A DNA stretch of 64,000 bases. It comes from Metallyticus violacea. Taxonomy: Eukaryota > Arthropoda > Insecta > Mantodea > Metallyticidae. The translations under genes and the position numbers were made by a program. The notes under the pieces are model-generated. The model was not told where the DNA came from. It saw nothing but the letters and a program-made list of their open reading frames with translations, and ran no database searches. This document shows positions 44,332 to 55,569 of the stretch, in pieces. How positions within the stretch are numbered: position 1 is the stretch's first letter; each line of letters begins with the position of its first letter. The stretch spans positions 51,384,001-51,448,000 of the forward strand of contig CM060842.1 of NCBI GenBank assembly GCA_030762175.1, read 5' to 3'.

Positions 44332-47300
44332 AAAAATGCATTGTTATTATATTATTGCCGAATTGATGTGCCATACTTTTAATGTGTTTTTAGCATGTAC
44401 CTCTCGTTTCCTAATTGTCTACTTAGTATCGAAAGATACCTTTAATTATATAGACCGTTGAGAAAATACATACGGCAATCTGTTGTTTCCTTACATGAAG
44501 TTTCTGGCTTTGTTAATTTTTTGAGATGAGAGTATTAATTTTCTATGTAATAGTCCTAAAGACAACTTTCACAAAGTATTCTGTATATTTATATGCATAA
44601 TGTGATTGTTTTCACTTCATCGTCATTCAATATATTCTTCATTTAAGAAGTGCTTCTTCATTTTAGAAAAGAGATAATTTTTCATTCGGTGTTAGATCTA
44701 CACTGTAGAGTGAGAGTTTAATCTCCTGAACTTCACAGTTTTTCACGCAGCATGAACTGGAGTAAAACATAAATTGTAGAACACAATTGTCACTACAGTA
44801 ATTTTATGAAACTATTATCATTATGTAGCAATATATTAACGATTACGACCAACATTAACCTTTTTTTTCAATTATAGAATACATAAAGTTTATTGTATTG
44901 ATTTTACAATAAATATAATGGATTAAATAATGTAAGCTTGGATATCTTCAGGATAATTCCTTTATTATTATTGTTATAACAGTAAAAACGAAGTTAATTT
45001 TATAATATACATTCTCTGACAAAGTTGGGTGTTAGATGTTTTCGAATAGCTGCACGCCACTAACATGGAGGGTCCTGAACAATACGCAGCTCGACGTAGG
45101 AAATGAAACTCCACGCATCCATGTGTAGTAGAGATTAAGTTCAGAGAAACCGAGAGAGAGTTAACAAAAACCTGGCTCTGTTTTTAACCACAAGTTGTCA
45201 GCGATAAGCATGTCCACGTCTGAAGATGCTGTTCACACGTCAGCCACTTCCGCGGGAGTATAAACTGAAAATTTTCGCTGAAAAAACAAAGGACGGTAGG
45301 CACATGCATTCTGCTGTCTAGTAAACAAAAGAACTGAGGTTGATTTCTCTTCAGTAGGATAGTCTGTCAATGAGTATATGTTGCAAACTTATGCTACGTT
45401 ATTCTAAGAGAATTTTTTAAATGATGATATTATTTTTAAATCAGAGTTTACACAACAATAGCATAGTTACGTTATTGTTTTCACTGCTTAATTAAACTTC
45501 ATTGAAATGAATTGTTTAATTATATTTGCCGTAACATTATGTTAGCTTAGTTTATCCTTAAATTTTTGTGCAAGTTTTTAAAATTATATAGGGATATACT
45601 GCTAGCATTTTGAAATTCTTAAACATTCAAAGTTTATAATGCATTTCCTTCATATTTTTAATTAATATTGTTTTATTAGCATTCTAAAAGTCTGTACAAT
45701 TAACTGTCTTACGAACAATGAGTTCATTAAATTAAGGCAATTATTTACTTATTCATGTTACATAAGTTAACATACACAAAATAATATCGAACACTTTATT
45801 AATAATAAAGAATTTTTACATAGTTTTGCCTTAGAAGCGTTTTATTATGACACTATTTGTCAGAAGAACAATAAAAAAACAAAACATTTGACAGCATTCG
45901 AACTTTTTGGTTCTGCAGTAGAAAACCTTTTCCAGATCTGGTTTTCAAACTTCCCTTGTCCGTGAAGATCTCTCACTGTTGAGAGATAGAAGTAAAGATA
46001 GAAGTTAAGATAGAAGTAATTCAAATTTAAAAATCCTATATTTTTTTAAAGTTATGGGTTATTGATTTATAAAATTTAAAGATACAAAAAATAAATGCAT
46101 AATTTTCCAATTTTCATATTTGTATTGCAGTAATAAAATAGCAATAATCATAACAATGTTTACTAAAACTATAAAACATAATGTAAATAATAACTAACAA
46201 TATAAGATGATACAGCATTACTCATTAATTTTAATTCCTGAATGAGATGGATGCTGACATTCACATAGCTAACATTATGTTGAGCTTAATAGGAAAAATT
46301 TGTATCCTGAGGTAGGAATCTATATACTTTTTATTTGATAAATGAATGTTTTTTGCAACAGTAAGAAATTATGAATTGTATCAATGCTTTCATGATATTC
46401 TTCGACAGCGTGGAAAAATCTGCGGAGTTCCAACTTCCAAATGATGCCTCGTAAATTTGTATCGTTTTTCGTTTTCCGGGGAATCCATTGCTTGTATCTA
46501 TACATATAAGAATAAAATAATATACCATTAACATCAGTCTAATTCTTCGTGGAATTCGGAGAGGGAAAACTGTTGTTCAAGATTATAAAATAACCTTCTT
46601 CGAAAAAATGTTGCCGTGACCTGGGACAAACCATAGTTGAAATATGCAACATTCAAACTGTATGTTGAGATGGTTCCTCTATTTCGTCTAATTCTTCGCT
46701 TTCTGTTGGATAGATGCATTATCTATCCGCAGTACATGTTGATTAAGCCGGAGAGAGTCATCTTAAAACTGGCCCAATTTCCCAGGGTGTAACTCAGCGT
46801 CAACTACTGTCGTTTGACCTATTTCTAATTCAAAACAAACCATACTTTTATTCACAATTACTTGATCAACCATTAATTACATTCTTTTATCACGATTACG
46901 CAAAATGATGCATTTTTAATTGCATGTTGCTGATGTTCAAGACATTACAAATATCAGCTTGTTGCTGGTTCTGAGCTGGATCTGCTCGTTGACTTTGGTA
47001 CATGTTTGGAGTTGTGAAAGTGCGTGATAACTGTGGATTTGGAAATAGCAAGACTTTCTGGCAATTTATGGATGCTGGTGTGCGTCTGTTCTAGAAGCAC
47101 TTTGCACAGCATCATTTGCTAGAATTTAAAGCGTCCTGAGCGACGTTTATCTTTGTTATTTAATCCGCTGAACCTTGCTTTTCCACTTAACCTGCTGATT
47201 TTGGAATAAAAGTAAGAAATGCAGGAATTCCAACTTTGTTGTCCCATATTCTTAACCAAGTTTTGGATATGTAAGTTTACACTCTCTTCAAACAGCAATG

Positions 47301-48165
47301 AAATATGTTCAAGTTAATGTTCGTCATTAAATTACTAACACAACGAGGCCTATCCTAGCAAGTCAGCGGTTGAGAGCACTGGAATGCTACGTCTGTGTGC
47401 TTGCTGAGCATTTGCTCTCTTGTTTCTGTTAATTTCATCTTAATGGCTGGCTACCGACCATGGCATCTGTCGGCTCTAGTGGATGGTCCTCATCAATTTC
47501 CTGTGCAATCCTGAGGTTACAACCTTAGAGACCCTGAACCTGGGACGCTTTGACACTCGAACTGGGAGAGAGCCGGCGACTCTCACAGAGAGGCCAGTCC
47601 GGTTTCCGTAGCGATGCATTCACTGCACGTCTGCAGGCGGCATGTTGTGATGCAAGGTTAATTTATCCTCGAACCTAAAACACAATAAGCGTCCCTGCGC
47701 TTTGAGCGTTGCTCCTAACATTCTTTGTACCTCTCCAACTCCACCTAACATTATGAGTAGTAATTTACTGATTTGGAGAGCATTTGCAAAAGACACCTTT
47801 TTGGAAAGAAGACGATGTTTCAGTAGGTATATGCAGATTTCATTTTCTTTTCTAAGCTGAATTATACACATGTCTTAGCTTTTCATAAACTTTAGATATT
47901 TACATAAAATGTCAAAAGAGAAAAGCAAATATTCACGACCTTTTTCGTAAGCATAGAAGCTCTTAGAGGCTTAGACAATGCTTAAAGTTTGAAGTGAGTA
48001 GTAACCATCAATACTTTGCTTTCTTTTAGCACAGTTTAAAAAGAGAATTCACCACAACACATTACAACTAACTTATATACTAGCAGCTAAGAACGGTTAG
48101 GTAAGTTTAAAGTGTATAGAAAATCAAGTAACACAAATGATGCAACAAACTTGCATTTTAAATTA
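44332..48165. other. AT-rich intronic sequence, no firm feature
   Basis: Long unremarkable region with small overlapping open frames. A possible degraded repeat spans 47340-47640 but has no second copy here. Confidence 0.45.
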
Positions 48166-48174
48166 TTACCGACA

Positions 48175-48565
48175 GAGTGGCAGAGGTCGTTAAAGTACGG
48201 ACCCATGAGCGGGAGAGCTGGGGTTCGATTCCCGCCAGGACCGTCCTTCCCGACTTAGGGTTTTTTTCAGATTATTTTCAGTACTCATATATGTCAAGGG
48301 AGGTACCCTAAACTTAGGCCTGGAACGCTTCCTGCCTTAAAAAACTCCTCCCCAATTTATCATTTTATCTCATGTATCATCAGATATTATTTTTATTGTC
48401 TTAGTTTGTTTATTATTAATTATTTGTTCAAATATCTTATATAGAGTATAACATTGAAGCTAGTTTAATGTGTTTACGTCAAATGGATATTAAATCTTTA
48501 GTAGCTTATTCTTCCATTGCTCCATCACCTGGATGCCTCAGTAGTAAAAACGGGCGTTAAAACTA
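48175..48565 (+). repeat. SINE family B, full length, with an insertion
   Basis: Head with a B box GGGTTCGATTCCCGC (48221-48235), body (GGGAGGTACCCTAAACTTAG, GCCTGGAACGCTTCCTGCC) to CATGTATCATCAG near 48371-48383. After about 135 foreign bp it resumes at CCATCACCTGGATGCCTCAG and the tail TAGTAAAAACGGGCG then TTAAAA. The interruption is annotated separately. Confidence 0.88.
48389..48521 (+). other. Probable nuclear mitochondrial fragment (ND4-like) inside the SINE
   Basis: The segment from 48462 to 48521 reads in frame SLMCLRQMDIKSLVAYSSIA. This is the highly conserved block of mitochondrial NADH dehydrogenase subunit 4 (C-L-R-Q-x-D-x-K-S-L-x-A-Y-S-S), and the codon use is mitochondrial-like (AT-rich third positions). 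The preceding 70 bp are also very AT-rich but do not clearly match ND4. The fragment sits between two halves of SINE B, so it was inserted after the SINE. Confidence 0.75.
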
Positions 48566-48569
48566 TTAT

Positions 48570-49165
48570 AATTATCATTTATTTATGGTAAAAATGCCTA
48601 AGGTTCATGCTCTTTTCCTCTTTTTTGCATGCGTGCTCGACGTCATCAAGGTACTATTTTTCAAGTACAAGAATATTAAAAAACGAATCTCTGTTATTGT
48701 GATGTCATTATAAACTCATTAGTGGAAGAAAAGCATAATTGAAGAGCTTTTTATTTTCAAAACTGAATATGTTAAGAGCGATGAAAAATATTTAGCTAAA
48801 AGGTATCCGAGATTTATCTGAATATATAATTATTTCTTGGCAAAATGTTATCCCATTGAAACAATAAAAAGAAAGTAATTTTTAACATCAGGGCTTAATA
48901 TGACAAGTATTGAATCTCTGCCATACATTTTATTCCAAAAGTGAGGGCAGTCTCATTACTAATTGGTACTTGTAAATATCCAACATAGTCTAAATACTTT
49001 TTTAATTATCCATCTTTTGCTTCTCTAACCAATAATGATAAACTTTTATTTCTGTGCATTTTAGTACTTTTGAGAATGGGTTTTAATATTGTTATTGTTG
49101 TAACAATTTGGCACTGCGTTGCCGCGAACTACAGTCAATTTGGTATATGTTAATTATGTTCACTT
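48570..49165. other. Intronic sequence, nothing recognised
   Basis: AT-rich, no repeat or coding call. Confidence 0.45.
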
Positions 49166-49169
49166 AGTT

Positions 49170-49490
49170 CGGTGAAGATTTTGGGGCTGTTGAAGCCCCC
49201 CCCTCCAAGTTGTGCAAACCCTTCAGAATGTCCAGTCCCATTCCAGACGCCGGGATGGAAGCCTTTCAAAAGCACAAGCCACTATCACACCGTATCACAC
49301 CAGCCCACCTCGCCCTGGCACTTTCGACCCTGTAACAGAGCCAGCGGAATGAAATATGAAAAGGGAGAACGGCCCAGTGACAAGGGGGACCTATGAAAAA
49401 AACCCAAGGTTAGGATGGCCAGCCCAAACAGGTACTGAACCCGGGACCTAACGAATCTGAATCTCAAGGTTATCGCCTGAATTCTAAATT
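49170..49490 (-). repeat. SINE-like family C, copy 2
   Basis: Shares AGACGCCGGGATGGAAGCC, AGCACAAGCCACTATCACAC, and TGGCACTTTCGACCCTGTAA with 62205-62480 (opposite strand). At the right it has ACTGAACCCGGGACCTAACG, whose complement is a B-box-like GGGTTCAGT. Confidence 0.7.
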
Positions 49491-49499
49491 CACTTAGTA

Positions 49500-49850
49500 T
49501 TGTTGGCAAACGAAAGTGAAAATAAGACATTTCCGTGGGAGAAAATGAAAAATGGATCTAGGCGAAAAAGAAGACCAAATTTTTTGTGGCATTGAAGATA
49601 AAGAATATGAAGTATGGTGTTTACTGATTCTAACTGTTAACCAATTAAAACGGATGTAAAGATCATGTTATAATTGCAAGCCTTTCAATTGTTCAACAGT
49701 AACTTAAACTGATTTAATGAATGCTAGTCAGGGAAAGACAGCCACGACAAAGCATGGGTTCATTTTATATCAGCATGTAATACACAGCAGGAGCGTCAGA
49801 TGCAACCAAACATTTATTAAGAATCACAGAGGCTTCTTAAAGTGTGAAAC
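49500..49850. other. Intronic sequence, nothing recognised
   Basis: No repeat or coding block recognised. Confidence 0.45.
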
Positions 49851-49857
49851 ATTTCCC

Positions 49858-50574
49858 ACCTCCACTGAAATATAAATATAATATACATGTTGTAAGCCCA
49901 ATAATCATATTTTTAGCATTTTAATTAGTAATGTAGATATGTATAGATGTATGTGTGTGTATCATAAGGTATAACTTCAATAATTTAATGTCCTCAAAAG
50001 AGAAAGTCTACGGTAGTCCAGCCAGAAACGAGATCCAGGCTTTCGAATACGACAGGGCAATAGCGCCAGCCGTTGCACAGTTAACTTTAAACCAACCAAT
50101 TTAAATAAATGTTTTAAACTTTCAAATAACAGCGGGGAGCATGTGTTGGCGGGGGAATTTGAACCAGCCAATAGTAGATGTATATTTTGAATTTTGAATG
50201 CAAGGCGGGAGACTTGGGCGTGCTTGTGTGACCTTCTTTGGCTTGGTGATGCCAACATTTAGTTAGTTTGAATGGAATATATAAGGAGGCGCTTGATCCG
50301 CTGGGGCATCAGTTCAGTTCAGATATTCAGATAATCAGATTCAGTTCATCTCCTTGGAAGCCGCAGCAGCTAAATTTATATTCGACGTAGCCGAGTTCTA
50401 TCGTACGCAGAACACCAGAGGACGCAAAAGATCTTAACGGAACAAAACCCTGAGATAATGTTGTCATGAAGCTTGGGTAACACCAAAGCGATCAATAGTC
50501 AATTAACGATACGCCGTTACAAAATATGGCGATCAGTAACTAAATCGCTTCATAATTGGCAACCAACCTGTCAC
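49858..50574 (+). mobile_element. LTR-like block B with promoter-like elements
   Basis: Same family and orientation as 42880-43912. It has a TATATAA at 50278-50284 and an initiator-like TCAGT with its A at 50311, about 33 bp downstream of the first T, an arthropod core-promoter arrangement. Then TATCGTACGCAGAACACCAG and GAGGACGCAAAAG, and near the right end AATTGGCAACCAACCTGTC, similar in place to the primer-site-like end of block A. No pol coding follows. Confidence 0.55.
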
Positions 50575-50579
50575 CACCT

Positions 50580-51640
50580 TCAAAACCGTTTCAAGTATAC
50601 TACCTCTTTTTTATAAGATCTTCGTAAAACAATATTATTGAATTTTCAAATGCTCTCTGTGTAAGATTGTGTAATAAAATGAAAAATGTTAAAGGCAACA
50701 TTTACCCGGAAATGAAAGGAATTAGTGATACAAAGAAAAAAATTATTTTCAAGCATTTGGCACAAAAAAAGATACACTGTTACTAAAGTCAAATCAAGAT
50801 TCCAGTCATTGTTGCTGTGGGAAGAAAGATTTTTGGTGAAGGCAGAACTGCCCCACTGCGCATCGACCTCATACATGCAGAAAACAAAATTGCACTTGCC
50901 TGTTTTGCAATAGAATAGAAAGACATCCCGAATTGAAGTGCTATGATAAAATATTGTGACGTAAAAGAGAGGAACCAGTGGTGTGCGAGTACCTGCCTGA
51001 TGAACGTGATTTACATGTTTAGTACCTACAGGAAGTAGATATCTTAAGGCATTGCATAATTTGCTTCACTTTAATATAATATTTTGCGAATTTAAAATAA
51101 TTGAAAACAAATTTTAGAAATAATTTCTCAATTAATATTAATGAAAATCAAGAGTTAATTTTTATTACTCAACAAAACTTTGTAATGTTTACTTTTTTTT
51201 TTTTACCACAAAGGTGTACTTGTTCATAGTTTATAGTAGGGCTGAATATGTCAATAATTGCATAGCGAAAGTAAATATTTTCAAAGCTTTTTAGACAATT
51301 GCTGTAACACTATTTCGATTAAAGTACTAAAATTCATGCCAACAGAATCTCCTAGGTGTAGATTTCAGTATGACAATTACAAAAAAAAGTGAATATCTCA
51401 TTGTATAGTAAATATACATTTTTAGATGCGTTGAAAAATTTAATTCCATGGAAAAAAGTTTTCAATCATCGTAAACTTATTAACTTTTTGGTACTAAAGA
51501 ACTGGGAACAACTTAATTTTGAAACTTCTCATTTTTATCCCAAAATACTTCCAAGAAATATAAAAATTATTATTACTCACAGAGTAAATTGAAATTGTAG
51601 TGCAACCAATGAACAAAATTCAACTTTAAAACCGTAGACC
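50580..51640. other. Intronic sequence, small unrecognised frames
   Basis: Overlapping frames at 50646-50913 and 51389-51592 match no family. Confidence 0.4.
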
Positions 51641-51697
51641 ACACGCACGCACGCACGCGCACACACACGGACGCACGCACGTACGTACCGCACGCAT
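51641..51697. repeat. CA/CG-rich simple repeat
   Basis: Imperfect ACGC/CACA repeat (CACACGCACGCACGCACGCG start). Confidence 0.9.
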
Positions 51698-51699
51698 AC

Positions 51700-52410
51700 A
51701 GGACTTTTAACTATTCCAAATAAAATATCAAGAAAAATTGTGACAGTATAAACAATAATACTTTTAAACTTATATACAGACATTTGCCAAATATTTTCAA
51801 AGAATCTCAAGGGAAAAACAATTTTGTATTTCATTTCTAAATGTCTTATATAATAGGGATATTGAGAATTAAACTGAAAAAGGAACAATGTTTTAGTAAA
51901 AATACTTTTTTTCTGTGCAAAATACTGGAGGAATTCATAGCATATGTATTATATGATGTAGCTTATATAGGATAATACAGTATCTATGGCTCTTCCCTTA
52001 ACATGTAACAAATAGTGTTATTTCTAAGATTTTTGTTTAAATTCATTTCCCCATAGTGATATTTATTCCTGAGAAAATCAATTTTTTACATACTTCAAGC
52101 ACAGGAATTTGCTGTTAATTCTTTAGATTTTGCAACTGCCATAACAATGAATGTTCTCTCGATATTGATATAATATATACATGTAATGCAAATATAAGAA
52201 CTTGAGATCAAATTATTTAATGGGTGTATTCGCTATTACTTACATTCCATTTCACTGCTGGTAGAGGTTAATACACGTCTAGGATTTGACGTTCTTCTGT
52301 TTGGGGATATTTCTCTTTAGATTCGTACAATTGCAGCAGTATTATGATGTATTTCGCCACAAATGAATAACATTTCAAGATAATCTGCACTGCTAAGCTT
52401 TTTTATCTTG
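51700..52410. other. Intronic sequence, nothing recognised
   Basis: AT-rich, no repeat or coding call. Confidence 0.45.
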
Positions 52411-52418
52411 CAAACAGA

Positions 52419-52600
52419 CGTCGTTTGTTTCACATTCAAATAAAAACAATTGTAAAAAACTACTAAACATGCGCAGCACAATAGTTGAAGATCGCTATTA
52501 AAACGCAACGTCGTTTGTTTCACATTCAAACATAAACAATTGAAAGTAACTATTAAAACATACGCAGCACAATAGTTGAAGATCGCTATTAAAAACGCAG
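52419..52600. repeat. Tandem duplication of about 90 bp
   Basis: Two units start CGTCGTTTGTTTCACATTCA (52419 and 52509) and end AGTTGAAGATCGCTATTAAA, with small differences between them. They lie in an open minus frame (52317-52688, 123 codons), where the repeat encodes LNVKQTT twice. The frame is not recognised as a gene. Confidence 0.85.
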
Positions 52601-52689
52601 AGATATTTGATTCCTGGATCAGTGTTGTCATGTTGCGCAGCTGAAATTCATACCCCTCAAAAAAAAAAAAAAAAAACATACATTGCAAG

Positions 52690-53130
52690 ATTTATATTTA
52701 GAGGATTGTGAAACTTATGAGTACAAAAGAAGTGCTGATGTGTAGCTTCAGAGATTAACGTACCATTTAATGAACGATGAAAATTAGAATAACAATTTAT
52801 TTTAAAAAGTAACAAAATACCATTTTTTTTTCAAAAACCACCCCAAAAAGGGCAAAGTAACACTACATTTTTTATTCTATTCATCATTCTATGCTAAGAA
52901 AGTTAAAGATCGCGTCCCACGCTAGATGTAACTAAACTTTTTAAAAAGTATTATAATACATTAGATAAAACTATCACTTTTGCACGCCTATCAATATATG
53001 TGTTTACTTTTATAAAGGAAAAAACAACCACGAACCGCGTTATGTATATGGCCTGGATACGTTATGTTCGATTTTCTTCCTCATCTTCCAAATTCTGAAT
53101 TGTAAATATATTACAGTTGTCTTGCAAGAT
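52690..53130. other. Intronic sequence, nothing recognised
   Basis: AT-rich, with poly(A) and poly(T) tracts. Confidence 0.45.
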
Positions 53131-53139
53131 TGTAAATTT

Positions 53140-53560
53140 TTTGCAGCTGCTTCTCCAATTGTATGTGCAAATGCAGACAGTTCTGGAATCGGTGCTGTTG
53201 GAGAAATAGTGGTGGCACAATCGCGTTTAAACTCGCACCAATAGGCAGATCACGGAGCGCCTTTGAAAGCTCGGCAGAGCCTTATTTTTGACTTGCCAAC
53301 ATCGGCGCTCCATTTGCTAGGCGGCAGACGACGTGATCCCTGTTACATGCAGGATGCTGCACATTCCTCCAATTTTTCAGGGTAAGGGAAGTGAAGGGGT
53401 AGAGAGGTGGAGCTCCATTGTGGCTTTTAGCGGAGCTGTCACGAGTGACGTAACCAGATCGCAGCTAGAATTAGCTAGCACTCTCAACATCGGCTTCCCA
53501 AACAGCTAGGTACATCCTCACTAGAGCCACCTTACAGTTAAACTGCCAGAGTAAATCTCA
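53140..53560. other. GC-richer unassigned block
   Basis: Higher G+C than the surrounding sequence, with CGGCGCTCC, GAGCTCC and TGACGTAAC motifs. No frame or repeat recognised; just upstream (plus sense) of the 241-codon frame. Confidence 0.3.
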
Positions 53561-53648
53561 AAATTAGACAACATCCATCTCTTTTGATAGCTACATTCAT
53601 CTTATCGTGCATTTCTCTGACTTCATATCCCTGGACCTTAGAACTGCT

Positions 53649-54374
53649 TTAGGAATTCACTCTTACTCCATTTTGGCATTCGCTGCGTCCGATCACATTT
53701 GCAATTGTTAAAAACAAACAAACTCTGCTATAATGTAGGTGGGCGTAAAAGTCTGCGCAGGCGCAGGAAGTTTCCCCGCATTCTGCATTGGAAAACGAAT
53801 CAATCGTACTTAGACTTCGCCTTCCGCTTGTGGGATATAAGCAAGCAACTGAAGGTTTATTAGTAGGGCTAGGATTTATAAGTACGGAAAATCTGAACCA
53901 TGCAAAAGTAAACCAGAAATATGCAAACACGTGCTCTTTATTTATCAAATCATATAATGAAGTAACTAATAAATAATAACAAACATATTTCTCGTTTACT
54001 TTACGTTTACCGATTTTGAGAGGAATGCGGCGAACTGCATCCGCTCCTATTGCTACATTACCCACCACCCCGACTCCAGCAGAACAGACATGTAGAGATG
54101 CTAGCAGAAGCACCAACATACAAACACCTTTGACAGGCTGATTGTTAATGTACATAAATAAAATAAAACTATCACCAGTTACGGTCTCAGGTAAAGCAGA
54201 TATAGCCATCTCTTCCTTCTCACTTGCAGCTAACTTGACGTCAACCCAGCATAATATTTCTAACGCTCGTATGTTGTCCGCAGCACTTGTTTCTAAATAA
54301 CGATAATGCCCATCTTGGCCGACAGGTAATGTAAAATAAACGAGCAATGTTCTTAAAATTTTTTTCATTTTCAA
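53649..54374 (-). CDS. Unidentified 241-codon open frame with a signal-peptide-like stretch
   Basis: Longest open frame in the window, starting MKMKKILRTLLVYFTLPV. Residues 81-100 or so (VKGVCMLVLLLASLHVCSAG) form a hydrophobic core ending in a signal-peptidase-like CSA-G. The region after it reads AIGADAVRRIPLKIG and then meets GGTAAACG, a possible splice donor near 54007-54013 (minus sense). I do not recognise any domain. It could be an exon of a secreted protein nested in the CARP intron, an old gene fragment, or chance; residues after about 120 look non-coding. Confidence 0.3.
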   Translation of the reverse strand: MKMKKILRTLLVYFTLPVGQDGHYRYLETSAADNIRALEILCWVDVKLAASEKEEMAISALPETVTGDSFILFMYINNQPVKGVCMLVLLLASLHVCSAGVGVVGNVAIGADAVRRIPLKIGKRKVNEKYVCYYLLVTSLYDLINKEHVFAYFWFTFAWFRFSVLINPSPTNKPSVACLYPTSGRRSLSTIDSFSNAECGETSCACADFYAHLHYSRVCLFLTIANVIGRSECQNGVRVNS

Positions 54375-54772
54375 AATACTACCAACAATTTCTCAATTTT
54401 CAGTAGTCATCTTTTGTTTATTATATACAAGGATAATTTTCAAAGTTTAAAATAACCGCTGTATGTACATGATGTTATAATGTGAAATATATGGGCTTTT
54501 TAGTTCCAAGTGCGAACTATCTTCATAAAAACTTTCTTCACCTTAAGCATAGTACTGTACCAGCACAGTCTTGCTTGTTTATTTTTATTGCTTTATTTTT
54601 TGACAAATCTCCTTGGAGTTAAACGCACCTGCTCCCGCGTTTCGTTTCGTTATTTCCTCGTTTAAGCTGGTTTCTTCTAGGCTCTCAAAATAGTCGTTTA
54701 CCTCCTTTATAAACTCTTTATTTGACTTAATTTGTGTCAAGCAAGGAAAGTCTTCAGTTTTGGAAACAAAAG

Positions 54773-54940
54773 ATAGTAGTTGCAGTAGTAGTATTAGTAT
54801 TAGTGGTAGTGGTGGTAGTAGTAGTAGCAATAGTAGTAGTAGTAGTCGTAGTAGTAGTGGTGATAGTAGTAGTAGCAGTAGTAGTATTAGTATTAGTAGT
54901 AGTGGTAGTAGTAATAGTAGTAGTAGTAGTGTTTATTATT
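54773..54940. repeat. (GTA/AGT)n imperfect trinucleotide array
   Basis: About 165 bp of AGT/GGT/ATT-type triplets. The apparent valine- or serine-rich frames across it are repeat artefacts. Confidence 0.95.
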
Positions 54941-55066
54941 TCAGTTAACTAGGTACACACATGTACATCACAGTCGCATGGGTCACAAGACCGTTCATGC
55001 TTTTGTAAAATACATCATTTCTGAAACTAATTTCAACAAAACAAAACAAAACTTTAAGAAGAACGA

Positions 55067-55069
<3 letters not shown>

Positions 55070-55101
<32 letters not shown>
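55070..55101. repeat. (AC)n microsatellite
   Basis: About sixteen AC units. Confidence 0.95.
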
Positions 55102-55103
<2 letters not shown>

Positions 55104-55248
55104 AAACAGACATATATTCAATAATTCTTCTGATATAAATTGTCGTATTATTTATGTACAATGTTTATAGAAATTTCTTGTTCTTAAAATCACGTATTTA
55201 ATTTAAGACAATGCTCATGTTTAGTCAGTTATGTTTATTTACGAAGTC

Positions 55249-55494
55249 CTAACATGCCAACCTCCCCCTAATGAAAGTCAAAAATAAATCCGGGGGAAAT
55301 TTAATCCTACTAACTTCTGTCTGTGTACACTTAGCCAAAATGTGCACCCAGTCTTCCAGTTCCGAGCATAATGGACAAATCCTTCTGCCTTCCTTGTCAA
55401 CAACCTTACGTGTCTTCCAGCCTCCCAGTCTAAGGCAAGCTATTCCCGACCTCTGTTTTATGCCTAGATCCATGGTACAGGTCTCTTTACTCAT
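55249..55494 (-). pseudogene. Non-LTR retrotransposon ORF2 C-terminus (zinc knuckle)
   Basis: An 81-codon frame reads LGIKQRSGIACLRLGGWKTR, then CPLCSELEDWVHILAKCTQT with C-X2-C-X7-H-X4-C spacing, identical to the knuckle spacing at 2862-2945. This is the typical end of R1/jockey-like ORF2. No RT domain is found next to it. Confidence 0.7.
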
Positions 55495-55569
55495 CTAATT
55501 TTAATTTCGCTCTGCATGTCCAGAGATGACATCTGCAAGCATTGCACCTCTCTTTCCTGCCGGTTCATA

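Noticed and set aside
42880..50574. One complete LTR retrotransposon bounded by the two LTR-like blocks.
   Set aside because: Both blocks are followed by primer-site-like sequence, the interior contains the CARP exon and no gag or pol, and the blocks are too diverged. They are separate remnants.
54734..54952. Valine-rich and serine-rich open frames.
   Set aside because: Both come from a trinucleotide microsatellite read in two frames.
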